Positions 38,447 through 49,103 of a stretch of DNA of 64,000 bases are shown here, piece by piece (the stretch's first letter is position 1; each line of letters opens with the position of its first letter). The stretch comes from Bifidobacterium apousia (GTDB lineage: Bacteria; Actinomycetota; Actinomycetes; Actinomycetales; Bifidobacteriaceae), in NCBI RefSeq assembly GCF_007559275.1, contig NZ_VMHK01000006.1, forward strand, positions 58,802 through 122,801, written 5' to 3'. The position numbers were made by a program, and so were the translations under genes. Below the pieces are notes generated by a model. That model made no database searches and had not been told where the DNA came from. It saw only the letters and a program-made list of their open reading frames with translations.

Positions 38447-39216
38447 AGTCCGACCTCCTTATCCAGGGCCTTGATCTCGGCGGCGGAGAGCACCCGGTAG
38501 GAGCCCGGACGGATCTCGCCCAGCCGGATGGGGCCGATCTGGGTGCGCACCAGCCGGGTCACCGGGTAGCCGATGGCGCCGAAGATGCGCCGGACTATCC
38601 GGTTCTTGCCCGAATGCAGGACCACCTTAACAATGGTGTGCTCGCGGTTGTGGTCGATGATGGCGCAATGGTCCAGGCGGATGAGGCCGTCGTCCAGCTC
38701 CACCCCTTGGCTGACCAGCCGCCGGCAGACGTTGCCGCCAATATGGCCGTTGAGTGTGGCGATATAGGTCTTCTCCACCTCGTAGCGCGGGTGCATGACG
38801 TGCTGGGCCAGCTCCCCGTCGTCGGTCATGAGGATCAGGCCCTCGGAGTCGTAGTCCAGCCTGCCCATGTGGAAGACCCGCTCGTAGCGGTCCCCGATGA
38901 TGTCACGCAGGGTGAACCGGCCCTTGGGGTCGTCCATGGTCGAGAGGACCTTCCGAGGCTTGTTCAGGGCCAGCGTGACGTGCTTGTCGTTCAGATGGAT
39001 GCGGGATCCATCCACGCGGATCTGCTGATGGGAGGGGTCCACTCGGCTGCCCAGCGTGGTGACCAGCTTGCCGTCGACCTCGACCCTGCCCTGGGTGATG
39101 ATCTGTTCGCATTTGCGACGAGAGCCGAATCCGGCCTGGGCCAGCACCTTCTGGAGGCGGATGCCTTCCTCCCCCTGTTCGCGCGCTCTGATCGCCTGTG
39201 TGTATGGATGTGGCAT
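38443..39216 (-). CDS. rluB: ribosomal large-subunit pseudouridine synthase RluB
   Basis: About 257 residues from the ATG at 39216. An S4 RNA-binding domain ([27 protein letters not shown]) precedes the synthase domain. Catalytic Asp is in [18 protein letters not shown]. Family RsuA/RluB modifies 23S rRNA in the peptidyl-transferase region. The stop overlaps the cmk-der start, so the genes are co-translated, an arrangement usual in actinobacteria. Confidence 0.92.
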   Translation of the reverse strand: MPHPYTQAIRAREQGEEGIRLQKVLAQAGFGSRRKCEQIITQGRVEVDGKLVTTLGSRVDPSHQQIRVDGSRIHLNDKHVTLALNKPRKVLSTMDDPKGRFTLRDIIGDRYERVFHMGRLDYDSEGLILMTDDGELAQHVMHPRYEVEKTYIATLNGHIGGNVCRRLVSQGVELDDGLIRLDHCAIIDHNREHTIVKVVLHSGKNRIVRRIFGAIGYPVTRLVRTQIGPIRLGEIRPGSYRVLSAAEIKALDKEVGL

Positions 39217-39386
39217 CGTTCTCCCAACGTGGCCTGATAGATATGTAACGGATGACGTTCTGGACGACCGCAGCCGCCAAAAGGTCATATCATACTATAT
39301 CGGAGCCTAGGGAAGTGTTGTTGGCTTGCCCTAAGCTGGAAACTGTTGTTGTTCATTGTCGTCGAAGGGATTGCAAGGTGGGGAAC

Positions 39387-40610
39387 ATGACTATGGAAGC
39401 AAGTGCTGAGCCGGTTCTCGAGCAGGCCGACGGGCAGGTTGCCGCAAAGCCCGTCCGCAGGCGGATCAGGCCCCGTGATGTTCGTTGGATTCGTGCGGCC
39501 GCAGAGCTGGTGGGCACCTTCCTGATCTGCGCGGTCATCTACCTGTCCTACAGCTTCGGCCAGCTGGTCATGGGCCAGCCCAGCGTGGTGCTGCCGGTCC
39601 TGGGAACCGCCCTGACCTACCTGGTCGTGACGGCCATGCTGGGCGGCGTATCCGGCGGCCACTTCAACCCCGCCGTGACCGTGGCCGCTATGTTCACCTC
39701 GCAGATCAGCATGGTGGACGGGCTGATCTATATCGTCGCACAGGTCATCGGCGCTATCGGCGCCGGTGCACTCGCCGTCGCCCTTGTTCCGGTCAGCAAG
39801 TCCGTGCCGGACAGGACCTGGCTCATGTTCTCGGTCAACGGTTTTGCCGGCGGATCACCCGCTGCAGCCACCCTGGGCCAGCAGCACATCGCCTTCGGGG
39901 CGCCCATGGCCATCGTGGTTGAGCTGATCGGCTGCATGATCGTGGTGGCTGCGGCCATCACCACCCTGCGCTCCGACGGCCGCGCCCGCCGCAACCATGC
40001 TCTCTATACCGGCCTCGCCTACGGCGTCGGCGTGCTGGTCACCTACCCCATCACCTGCTCGGGACTGAACCCGGCTCGCTCCACGGGCATCGCCATCTTC
40101 GCCCAGTCCAAGCACATGGCCGTCAGCCCGATCTCGCAGCTCTGGCTCTTCTGGATCTGCCCCCTGCTGGCTGCCTCTCTGGTGGCCCTGGTTATCATCA
40201 TGACCAGCATCGTCACCGACAACATGGCCATGCGCGCCATGGGCATCGCCACTGATGCGCAGCCGGATGTCCAGGCACAAGCAGAAGCTGATGCCTTCGC
40301 CGCGACCGGTGTCCCGGATCAGACGGGGGCTGAGGCACAGGCTGACGCATTTGCAGCCGCTGGTGCCCAGGCCTCCCCTGCTCCGGTTCAAAACACCGCT
40401 GCTGAGGCTGCAGATGCTGCTGACACGGCTACCCCGGCAGACACTCCGGCTCAGGCTGTCGATGTATCGGCTCTCTCCGATGCCGATGCCGGAACCATTC
40501 CCGATCTGCAGGTCGAGCCCCTTCATACTGCTTCGGAAGCAGCAGACAGCGACGATCAACCCGAAGACAAGCCTGCTGAAGGCTCAACCACCGAGGATCG
40601 AAAAGCCTGA
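39387..40610 (+). CDS. aquaporin / MIP channel with long acidic tail
   Basis: 407 residues from the ATG at 39387 (AAGGTGGGG upstream; ATG at 39393 also possible). The channel spans about residues 28-285: six helices and the two half-helix motifs GGHFNPAVTV and GLNPARSTG, the latter with the selectivity-filter Arg. The position before NPA2 and the lack of a clear glycerol-type Asp leave water or small solutes possible. The last 120 residues are a disordered Ala/Glu/Asp/Thr tail with repeats of DAFAA (two close copies: QAEADAFAA and QADAFAA). This tail is not needed for transport in relatives. Confidence 0.88.
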   Translation: MTMEASAEPVLEQADGQVAAKPVRRRIRPRDVRWIRAAAELVGTFLICAVIYLSYSFGQLVMGQPSVVLPVLGTALTYLVVTAMLGGVSGGHFNPAVTVAAMFTSQISMVDGLIYIVAQVIGAIGAGALAVALVPVSKSVPDRTWLMFSVNGFAGGSPAAATLGQQHIAFGAPMAIVVELIGCMIVVAAAITTLRSDGRARRNHALYTGLAYGVGVLVTYPITCSGLNPARSTGIAIFAQSKHMAVSPISQLWLFWICPLLAASLVALVIIMTSIVTDNMAMRAMGIATDAQPDVQAQAEADAFAATGVPDQTGAEAQADAFAAAGAQASPAPVQNTAAEAADAADTATPADTPAQAVDVSALSDADAGTIPDLQVEPLHTASEAADSDDQPEDKPAEGSTTEDRKA

Positions 40611-40616
40611 AAGGGG

Positions 40617-40964
40617 TCACAGCAGCAGCTGAATGCTGGTGTAGGTGACCAAAAGGCCAATGCCCAAGCCAAAGCTGATGAAGGCGTCAAAGGGCACTGA
40701 CCGCACCTTCCAAGGGCTGCGATCCTTGAGAATCAGGCGCAGGGCGCCGCAAACCAGGGCCGCGACGGACACCAGTCCAGTCGCGGCCCAGGTGTATCCA
40801 CAGAAGGCGACAAGCGCGGCGACCAACACCACCAGAAAGATGATGCCCTCGCAGACAGGACGACCCTCTTGGGCCTCTGAGACGAAGGGATGGCCACGGC
40901 CGGATGTCTTGGGAGGCTGTGAGGGCTTGAGGTCCGGGTTCTCGGCCTTGTATGCGTCTGTCAT
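40617..40964 (-). CDS. small membrane protein, DUF3017-like
   Basis: A 115-residue protein with a polar N-terminus of about 35 residues and three helices (IIFLVVLVAALVAFCGYTWA, GLVSVAALVCGALRLIL, ISFGLGIGLLVTYTSIQLLL). Size and helix pattern fit the actinobacterial DUF3017 family, whose function is unknown. It runs convergent to the aquaporin gene with 6 bp between the stops. Confidence 0.6.
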   Translation of the reverse strand: MTDAYKAENPDLKPSQPPKTSGRGHPFVSEAQEGRPVCEGIIFLVVLVAALVAFCGYTWAATGLVSVAALVCGALRLILKDRSPWKVRSVPFDAFISFGLGIGLLVTYTSIQLLL

Positions 40965-41023
40965 GCTCTCCTGCCTTCTGCGCTTGCTCTACAGATTCGA
41001 GCCTACCAGCGCTGCTGACGCAA

Positions 41024-41069
41024 AGCGACCGTGCCGCCATCGCTCTTGGACGATGATGGCACGGTCGCT
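41024..41069. terminator. strong hairpin downstream of aldehyde dehydrogenase gene
   Basis: AGCGACCGTGCC pairs with GGCACGGTCGCT (12 bp perfect, extended to about 19 bp with one mismatch) over an 8-nt loop. It stands 28 bp after the aldehyde-dehydrogenase stop on the minus strand, so it probably ends that transcript. No T-run follows on either strand. Confidence 0.65.
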
Positions 41070-41097
41070 GGTTCAACAAGGAGTCAGAGCAGTCCGA

Positions 41098-42471
41098 TCA
41101 GTTCTTGTGCTGGAAGATCAGATGCTCGTTGGCGAAGGTGTCGAAGCCCAGGCTGTAGAGCTCGCGGCCGTAGCCGGAGTTCTTGATGCCGCCGAAGGGC
41201 AGCTCGGGCATGGTCACCCAACCGCCGTTGATGAAGGTCATGCCGGTCTCGATGCGACGGGCCAGGGCATCAGCATGCTCGGTATCCGAGGAGAAGACCA
41301 CACCGCCCAGGCCGTAGCTGGAGTCGTTGGCCAGTTCAATGGCTTCATCCTCGTTGGCCACCTTGTAAATGGAGGCCACAGGGCCGAACATCTCCTGGTT
41401 GTAGACGGGGTTGTCACGGTCGATGTCCGTCAGAACCGTCGGGGTGAAGAAGGCCCCCGGCGAATCGTAGGGCTTGTTGCCGTAGGCGACCTTGGCTCCA
41501 CCAGCCACAGCCTTTTCGACCTGCTTGGCCAGGTTGTCGCGGGCGGAGACCATGCACATGGGGGCCAGCGTGGTTTCGGGGTTGCTGGGATCGCCCAGAA
41601 CCGCGTGCGAGAAGGCGTCGACGATGAGCGAGACGAAGTCGTCGTAGCGGTTCTCCGTGACGATGAAACGCTTGGAGGAGGTGCAGACCTGGCCGGCGTT
41701 CGTCAGCCTGGCGCCTGGGGCCACCTTCTTGAGCAGATCCCAGTCAGCGTCATCCAGGACGATGAAGACGTCGTTGCCGCCCAGCTCCATGGAGGACTTC
41801 TTCAGGTTGGCTCCAGCCGACTTGGCCACCGAGGCGCCGCCGCGCTCCGATCCGGTCAGGGCCACGCCAGAGACGCGGGGATCGGCGATGGCACGGTCAA
41901 CCTGGTCATAGTTGACGAAGAGGTTGGTCAGGCTGCCCTCGGGGGCTCCTGCTTCCTTCACGGTCTGTTCGAAGGCCACAGCCGAACCCGGTACGTTGGA
42001 GGCGTGCTTGAGGATCATAGGGTTGCCCAGAATGAAGTTGGGGGCGAACACGCGCATGATCTGGTAGTAGGGGAAGTTCCAGGGCTCAACCATGAACACG
42101 ATGCCGGTGGCCTGCTTGACGTAGTAGGCCTTGCCGGCGGGGTTGTCCAGGGGGACGGGAGCCAGCAGCTCCTCGGCGTGATCGGCGAAGTAGTCGGCGA
42201 TGTCCGCGCACAGCTCCACCTCGGCGCGGGCTTCGCCCACCAGCTTGCCCATGTCCAGGGTCAGGTTGGCTGCAAGGGCATCCTCGTTCTGACGGAAGAG
42301 CTTGGCCACCTGGTGCAGTTGTGCGGGACGGTCTCCCGGGCCCTCCTGCTTGCGCCAGGTCTTGTAGAGGTCATGGCCGCGAGCCAGGGCATTCTCCAGA
42401 TCCTCGTCGGTGGCATCTGGATACGTCTTGATCAGTTGGTTGTTAAAAGGATTGACTGTCTGATAGGTCAC
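41098..42471 (-). CDS. aldehyde dehydrogenase, probable succinate-semialdehyde type
   Basis: 457 residues. The NAD-binding region has MVEPWNFPYYQIMR and SNVPGSAVAFEQ. Catalytic Glu is in MELGGNDVFIVLDDAD and the nucleophilic Cys in NAGQVCTSSKRFIV. PEFGFGGIKNSGYG-type end is present as LPFGGIKNSGYGREL. By length and sequence (SGVALTGSERGGA) it resembles the short NAD-dependent succinate-semialdehyde dehydrogenases. Without metabolic context (no GABA genes nearby) the aldehyde cannot be fixed. It is a single-gene unit ending at a hairpin. Confidence 0.85.
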   Translation of the reverse strand: MTYQTVNPFNNQLIKTYPDATDEDLENALARGHDLYKTWRKQEGPGDRPAQLHQVAKLFRQNEDALAANLTLDMGKLVGEARAEVELCADIADYFADHAEELLAPVPLDNPAGKAYYVKQATGIVFMVEPWNFPYYQIMRVFAPNFILGNPMILKHASNVPGSAVAFEQTVKEAGAPEGSLTNLFVNYDQVDRAIADPRVSGVALTGSERGGASVAKSAGANLKKSSMELGGNDVFIVLDDADWDLLKKVAPGARLTNAGQVCTSSKRFIVTENRYDDFVSLIVDAFSHAVLGDPSNPETTLAPMCMVSARDNLAKQVEKAVAGGAKVAYGNKPYDSPGAFFTPTVLTDIDRDNPVYNQEMFGPVASIYKVANEDEAIELANDSSYGLGGVVFSSDTEHADALARRIETGMTFINGGWVTMPELPFGGIKNSGYGRELYSLGFDTFANEHLIFQHKN

Positions 42472-42543
42472 AATATCTCCTTCGAATTATGGGTACCTAG
42501 TCAGCATCATCGCTGGTCAGTTCCTTCAGCATATCACCGCATT

Positions 42544-42595
42544 GGACCCCACGGTCAAGGAATTTGTCGCAGGGCGGCATTCGGCCGTGGGGTCC
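42544..42595. terminator. hairpin between purH and aldehyde dehydrogenase genes
   Basis: GGACCCCACGG (42544-42554) pairs with CCGTGGGGTCC (42585-42595) with a 30-nt loop, followed by GGTTTTAT on the plus strand. It lies immediately after the stop of purH (42603, minus strand), where it probably ends or insulates that transcript. Confidence 0.6.
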
Positions 42596-42602
42596 GGTTT
42601 TA

Positions 42603-44204
42603 TCAGTGGAAGAAGTGGCGGGTACCAGTCAGATACATGGTCAGATCGGCGTCCTGGGCGGCCTTGATCACCTCGGGATCACGGATGGATCCTCCTGGCT
42701 GAACCACGGCCCTGATGCCGGCCTGGATCAGATATTCCAGGCCGTCGGCGAAGGGGAAGAAGGCATCGGAAGCGGCCACCGAGCCCTTGGCCCGGTCGCG
42801 GCCCTCGTCCAGGGTGTTGGCCCGCTCCACGGCCAAATGGCTGGAGTCCACCCTGTTGACCTGGCCCATGCCGATGCCCACAGTGGCTCCCTGGTTGGCC
42901 AGGAGCACGGCGTTGGACTTGACCGAGCGGATGGCCCGCCAGGCGAAGGTCAGATCATCCATGGTCGCCTGGTCGGCAGGGTTGCCGGAGACCAGACGCC
43001 AGGTGGAGGGATTGTCTCCCGGGGCGTCGATCAGGTCGGGCGTCTGCACCAGGGCTCCCCCGTCGATTTGACGGATGACCGGGCGCTGACGCGGGCGTCG
43101 TTCCACAGACAGGATCCGCAGGTTCTTCTTGGTCCGCAACAGGTCCAGGGCCTCGGGCTCATAGCCTGGTGCCACGATCACCTCGGTGAAGACCGGCTTG
43201 ATCTGCTGGGCCATGGTCAGGGTGACCGTGCGGTTGGCGGCGATGACCCCGCCATAGGCGCTCATGGGGTCGCAGGCGTGGGCGCGGCGGTGGGCCTGGG
43301 CGATGTCCTCCCCCACGGCCAGACCGCAGGGGTTGGAGTGCTTGACCACGGCCACTGCGGGCAGGTCGGGGAAGTCCCAGACCGAGCGCCATGCGGAGTC
43401 AGCGTCCACATAGTTGTTGTAGCTCATTTCCTTGGCCCCGCCCAGGTGCTCTGCCGCAGCGAAGCCGTCCCGGTCCAGCGGGTCCAGGTAGAGGGCGGCC
43501 TTCTGGTGGGGGTTCTCCCCGTAGCGCAGCTGGCTGGCCAGACGCCAGGTGCGAGTCAGTGCCGGGGCCGGTTGCTGATCCTCTGCCTTGTCCTGCTTGT
43601 CGTCAACCCATGTGCGAGCTGTCCACTCGGCGATGGCCGCATCATAGGAGGCGGTCAGAGCGAATGCTTTGGCAGCCAGACGTCCGCGCTCGGCCAGGCT
43701 GAACCCGGTGCCGGAGGCGATGCGCTCGGCGGCCAGGGCATAGTCGTCCGGGTCGGTGATGACAGCCACGCTGGCATGGTTCTTGGCAGCGGCGCGAATC
43801 ATGGCAGGGCCGCCGATGTCGATGCGTTCCAGGCACTGGTCTGCGTCGGCGCCTTCGAGGACTGTCTGTTCGAAGGGGTAGAGGTTGACCACCACCAGGT
43901 CGAAGGGGGCTATGCCCAGGTCTTTGAGTTGCTGGACATGGTCGGGATTGGTCATGTCGGCCAGCAGCCCGGCGTGGATGTGCGGATCCAGGGTTTTGAC
44001 CCGGCCGTCAAGGCTCTCAGGGAAACCGGTGACCTTTTCCACCGGGGTGACCTGGACGCCCAGATCCTGCAGCTTCTTTGTGGTGCTGCCGGTGGAGACG
44101 ACCTCGGTGCCTGCCTGGCGGAAGGCCGATGCCAGGGCCTCAAGGCCCTGCTTGTGGTAGACCGAGACCAGCGCTCGGTTGATGGTTCGATTCGTGGTGA
44201 CCAT
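42603..44204 (-). CDS. purH: bifunctional AICAR formyltransferase / IMP cyclohydrolase
   Basis: 533 residues from the ATG at 44204 (AGGAG upstream); longer readings have no family support. The IMP-cyclohydrolase (MGS-like) part is about residues 1-200 ([31 protein letters not shown]). The transformylase part has [28 protein letters not shown] and the active-site KHSNPCG. It performs the last two steps of purine synthesis. The gene is followed by a DUF6350-like gene, an order seen in other bifidobacteria. Confidence 0.94.
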   Translation of the reverse strand: MVTTNRTINRALVSVYHKQGLEALASAFRQAGTEVVSTGSTTKKLQDLGVQVTPVEKVTGFPESLDGRVKTLDPHIHAGLLADMTNPDHVQQLKDLGIAPFDLVVVNLYPFEQTVLEGADADQCLERIDIGGPAMIRAAAKNHASVAVITDPDDYALAAERIASGTGFSLAERGRLAAKAFALTASYDAAIAEWTARTWVDDKQDKAEDQQPAPALTRTWRLASQLRYGENPHQKAALYLDPLDRDGFAAAEHLGGAKEMSYNNYVDADSAWRSVWDFPDLPAVAVVKHSNPCGLAVGEDIAQAHRRAHACDPMSAYGGVIAANRTVTLTMAQQIKPVFTEVIVAPGYEPEALDLLRTKKNLRILSVERRPRQRPVIRQIDGGALVQTPDLIDAPGDNPSTWRLVSGNPADQATMDDLTFAWRAIRSVKSNAVLLANQGATVGIGMGQVNRVDSSHLAVERANTLDEGRDRAKGSVAASDAFFPFADGLEYLIQAGIRAVVQPGGSIRDPEVIKAAQDADLTMYLTGTRHFFH

Positions 44205-44256
44205 GGAAACTCCTGCTCCTATGCTTGAATGCCGAGGCGCCCCGCCACCTTCGGAC

Positions 44257-45629
44257 CTACTTGCCTGGTCTGCGGGTGGACGAGACCTGTCGTGGTGTGT
44301 CTGCTCGGTCGGTTGCCTTGGGCTCCTTTCCCTCCTGACCGCGTGATTGGTTGTGTTTTTTCTTGTTTTCCGCCTGGGCGGAAGTCTTTTTGGTGTCTGC
44401 CTGGCGCAGATAATCAATCAGGATGTCCTTGATGATGACCAGGGCGGCGATGACGAGTGCCAGCAGCCATACGCCCAGCAGGCCGACCCCCAGGGAGGTC
44501 CCGATCATGCGCAGGGAGGAGGCTATGGGCACGCCCACTCCGGCCAGTCGCTGGCGGCCCAGGGCCCCGTTGGAGAGCTGGAACAGCAGGGCAAGACCGA
44601 GCAGGGCGACCATCCAGGCCAGGACCATGGCCAGGGTTGCCATCAGGAAGCAGACTGCGGTGTCTTGGGATTTCAGCCCTGCTTGGCGCACGGCAGCGTG
44701 AATTCTGACACCCCATGGCCCGGTCAGCAAGAGAATGCCGACAACCACCCCGGCCAGCAGGGGCAGGTTGAGCAGGAGCAGACGAACCCCCTGCCGGGAG
44801 ACAGGCTCTGGGAAAAGTCCAAAGAGGGGCAGCGAGGGCAGACTTGAGGCGTGTCCGGACCAGAGGGTGAAGGCGGCCAGCTGGCCTATCTTGAAACCGT
44901 CACCGAAGAGCCAGGAGGCAGCCCAGATAATCAGATTGGGCAGCCAGGCCAGGGACGCCAGGCTGGTCGTCACAGCCGAGGCGGTGCCCATACGTGTCAG
45001 TTTGAACAGGCGGCCCACGTCTCCGTGATAGAGAACAATCCAGACGATCAGGGCGATCAGGCCGGCGGCCAGCATGGCGGCCAGGAGGATCAAGCCGGCC
45101 GTGAGCCCGAGCCGGATGGTCCTGCGGACCTGGACCGGCAGAACCTCTTGAATGCGTTTGGTGAAAGTCTGGCGGAACGGTTCAGAGCGGACCCAGGCCC
45201 AGCCGTAACCCAATAGGAAGACCAGGCTGGTCCGAAAAAGCATGACCGGGGTGGTGTCCACCTGGATGGTCTGGCTGCCCTGCATGAGGATGAGGCTGCA
45301 GAGCACCCAGACGACCAGGCCGGTTATGCAGCCGCCGACGGACATGCCCAGTCGGCTGACCAGTGAGCGGATCATCCAGATCAGCAGACCGGTCAGCAGC
45401 AGGGGGATGATGGTCAGGGTCAGGGCCCCGGCTGTGAACCCGCAGCCCTGGGTGAGCAGGGTGATGGTTTCTGTCAGGGCCACAGTGGCCATGGACAGGG
45501 ATGGCCCGCCCTCCTCAATGGAAATAATGAGCAGGAGCAGGGCCATGCAGGCCCCGAGGGCGACAGTGTAGATAAGTATGGCTAGGAAGGCCTCTAGGGC
45601 CCCCCGGAGCCATACTTTCACCCTGTCGG

Positions 45630-45633
<4 letters not shown>
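44257..45633 (-). CDS. DUF6350-like multi-pass membrane protein
   Basis: A 458-residue protein with about ten hydrophobic helices and a basic, Lys/Gln/Thr-rich tail (residues about 410-458, [15 protein letters not shown]). Such proteins occur between purH and sucD in actinobacteria and are called DUF6350; no function is known. It overlaps sucD by 4 bp and so is translationally coupled to the succinyl-CoA synthetase genes, although its role is not. Confidence 0.72.
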
Positions 45634-46549
<916 letters not shown>

Positions 46550-46553
<4 letters not shown>

Positions 46554-47764
46554 CGTCCCGTCTCCTTTCCTGCCTGAGCGGCCAGGGCCACGGCCTGGTC
46601 CGCCGCCTCCTCCATGGTGCGGGCCACCTTGAGCCGAGGCTCTTGGGCCTTGGCCAGCAGGTCCAGTCCCTCGGCAGCCTCATTGCCGTCGAAGCGGACC
46701 ACGATGGGCCGGTCGTCGTTCTGGTCTTGCTTGCCCGCAGCGCTCACGGCTGCCAGGATGCCCTGGGCCACCTGCTGGCAGGAGGTGATGCCTCCATAGA
46801 CATTGACCATGACCGAACGGATCTTGGGGTCGGAGAGGACCACGTCCAGGCTGGTGCGCATGACCTCGGGCGAGGCGCCGCCGCCGATGTCAAGGAAGTT
46901 GGCGGGTCCAACAGGAACGCCCTGTCGGCGTCCCGACCCGGCGACCGCATCCAAGGAGCTCATGACCAGTCCTGCACCGTTGCCGATGACGCCCACCTGG
47001 CCGTCCAGATGGACGTAGTGCAGGCCTGCGGCCTTGGCCCTGGCTTCCAGCGGGTCGACCTGCGCCGGGTCCGTGAACCGCTTCCAGCCGTCGTGCCGGA
47101 AGGCCGCATTCCCGTCCAGGGAGATCTTGGCATCGAGGGCGTCCAGGTGCTTGGTGGCCTCGTCGTCCGGGTCGCCCACCTTGGCCAGGGGGTTGATCTC
47201 GACCAGGGTCGCGTCGCTGTCCTGGAAGGTGTGCCACATGCCCAGAAGGATCTGCGCGGCCTGCTCCAGATCCGCATGGTAGAAGCCGATGCGCTCGGCC
47301 ATGGTGCGGGCGGCCTGCCTGTCGAAATCCTCCAAGGGGCCGATGTGCAGGCGCCGGACTGATTCGGGGTGCTCGCGGGCGATGGTCTCCACCTCGGTGC
47401 CGCCGCTGGCCGTGGCCAGGACATCGTAGTCCCGGGAGGCGCGGTCCACTGAGATGGACAGGTAGTACTCGTGCAGGATGTTGCGGGCCTCGGTGACCAG
47501 GATCCCGCTGACCGGGTGGCCATCGATGTTCATGGGCAGGATGGCCTGGGCCAGAGCCACGGCCTGATCGTGATTCTCGGCTCGCTTGACGGCTCCGGCC
47601 TGTCCCCTATGGCCAATGGTGGCCTGGCCCTTGATCATGCAGGGGTAGCCGATGACGTCGGCTGCCTGGCCGGCCTCTTCTGCGGTTGAGGCATAGACGG
47701 CCCTGGGTTGGGAGATGCCATGTTCAGCGAGCAGCTGCCTGGCCTGGTATTCGTACAAATCCAT
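46550..47764 (-). CDS. sucC: succinyl-CoA synthetase, beta subunit
   Basis: 404 residues with an ATP-grasp fold: MDLYEYQARQLLAEHGI, the nucleotide-binding KGQATIGHRGQAGAV and the Glu/Asp of ATVEINPLAKVGD. The power-helix region is IGNGAGLVMSSLDAVAGSG, and ANFLDIGGGASPEVM is the interface with the alpha subunit. It lies directly before sucD, overlapping by 4 bp, and after apt (23 bp). Confidence 0.94.
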
Positions 47765-47786
47765 GGTGAAGGTCCCCCAATCGTGC

Positions 47787-48371
47787 TCAGGCAGGCATGT
47801 TCATCAGGCAGGTCACCGGGTAGGCGCCCAGGGCCTTGCGGCCGTCCAGACCGTTGAGCTCCATGACGAAGCTGAAACCGGCCACCTGGCCTCCAGCCTG
47901 CTCCACCAGACGCGCAGCTGCCTGTGCGGAACCGCCGGTGGCGATCAGGTCGTCGACAATCAGGACCCGCTGGCCAGGGCGCAGGGAGCCCTGCTCGATT
48001 TCGATGCGGGCGTTGCCGTATTCGAGGGCATACTCCTGGCTGTAGGTGGGCTCGGGAAGCTTGCCGGCCTTGCGCATGGGCAGGAAGCCCTTGCCCAGAT
48101 CGGTGGCCAGCTGGGGGCCGATCAGAAAGCCGCGTGCCTCAAGCCCGGCTACCAGGTCGAAGTCCTCCGGCTTGACGGGCAGGGTGCGCTTCATGGCGTC
48201 GAGGATGATGGCCAATCCTCTGGGATCCGACATGGCCGGGATGAAGTCCCTGAAAAGGATCCCCTTCTTGGGAAAGTCCGGAATGGTACGGATCAATGAG
48301 ATCAGATAAGCGGCGTCATCATCGCCCACCTGCTTAAGTTCTCCAACCTTGATATCGTCCGATTGAGCCAT
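47787..48371 (-). CDS. apt: adenine phosphoribosyltransferase
   Basis: About 194 residues from the ATG at 48371; 16 further upstream codons lack support. PRPP-binding motif VLIVDDLIATGGSAQA, adenine-loop GLEARGFLIGPQLA and PDFPKKGILFRDFIPAM are diagnostic. It converts adenine and PRPP to AMP. The gene is followed by sucC on the same strand, and a strong hairpin separates it from yajC. Confidence 0.93.
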   Translation of the reverse strand: MAQSDDIKVGELKQVGDDDAAYLISLIRTIPDFPKKGILFRDFIPAMSDPRGLAIILDAMKRTLPVKPEDFDLVAGLEARGFLIGPQLATDLGKGFLPMRKAGKLPEPTYSQEYALEYGNARIEIEQGSLRPGQRVLIVDDLIATGGSAQAAARLVEQAGGQVAGFSFVMELNGLDGRKALGAYPVTCLMNMPA

Positions 48372-48413
48372 GATCTTCTTTCTGTTTTGCTCCTTGGAAG
48401 TGGTTGCCGGGGC

Positions 48414-48478
48414 CATCATACGCGCGCCGCGTTTCCGTTCGGAGTCAGCCTGACGGAAGGTGTGGCGCGCGTATGATG
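48414..48478. terminator. 15-bp palindromic hairpin between yajC and apt
   Basis: CATCATACGCGCGCC (48414-48428) pairs exactly with GGCGCGCGTATGATG (48464-48478), and an inner stem TTCCGT/ACGGAA continues the pairing. It sits between the stop of yajC and the start of apt, on the minus strand, and probably ends the yajC transcript. No T-run is present, so it may be a strong intrinsic-like or a Rho-assisted stop. Confidence 0.65.
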
Positions 48479-48479
48479 T

Positions 48480-49049
48480 TCAGGACTTGGCGGAAGTCGA
48501 ATCCGAAGCCTTGGAATCCTCGGACGCCTCCGATTCGTCAGCCTCATCGGACTTTTCCTCATCCTGAGTCTCGGCCTTGTCTGATTCGTCTTCTGGCTCC
48601 GGCTCGGAATCCGACCTGGATTCGGCCTCATCCTTGCCCTCGGAGGCGGCAGAGTCCTCTGTGGCAGCATCATCGGCAGCGGTGTCTTCAGAGTCGGTGA
48701 CTTCGGCGGGGGCATCCTCATTTTCTGGCAGGGGGTTGCCGTTTTCGTCAACCTCGTCATCGTGGATATAGGCGGGGACGATGGGCGGCTTGGTGATGGC
48801 CTGGATGCGCCAGCGGGACTGCGAACCTTCGGAGTCGATGACCACCTGTTCCTTCTCCAGATCCACGGAGACCACCTTGCCCAGAAGGCCCGTGGTGGTG
48901 GCTACCTCGTCACCGGGCTGCAGGGACTGGCGGAAGTCCTGGACGGCGGCCTGCTGCTGTTTGCTCTTGCGGGAGCTTCCCCACATCATGGCGATCATCA
49001 GGGCGATGATGACGATCATGAAAATCATGGATCCCATGGCTGTTTCCAC
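48480..49049 (-). CDS. yajC: YajC-type preprotein translocase subunit with acidic tail
   Basis: 189 residues. One N-terminal helix (MIFMIVIIALMIAMMWG), then the soluble domain with QQAAVQDFRQSLQPGDEVAT and TTGLLGKVVSV. The last 85 residues are strongly acidic and Ser-rich, with no structure expected. YajC belongs to the Sec-associated SecDF-YajC complex. In this genus it commonly stands near the ruv genes, as here (next to ruvB). Confidence 0.88.
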   Translation of the reverse strand: METAMGSMIFMIVIIALMIAMMWGSSRKSKQQQAAVQDFRQSLQPGDEVATTTGLLGKVVSVDLEKEQVVIDSEGSQSRWRIQAITKPPIVPAYIHDDEVDENGNPLPENEDAPAEVTDSEDTAADDAATEDSAASEGKDEAESRSDSEPEPEDESDKAETQDEEKSDEADESEASEDSKASDSTSAKS

Positions 49050-49103
49050 TCCTTGTTTTGGCGGGTATCAAACGGCGATATGCATTGCTGCGAAGACCCC
49101 AGT

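Noticed and set aside
40645..44228. Long plus-strand frames opposite the aldehyde dehydrogenase and purH genes.
   Set aside because: Same reason: low-complexity antisense frames against genes with clear catalytic motifs.
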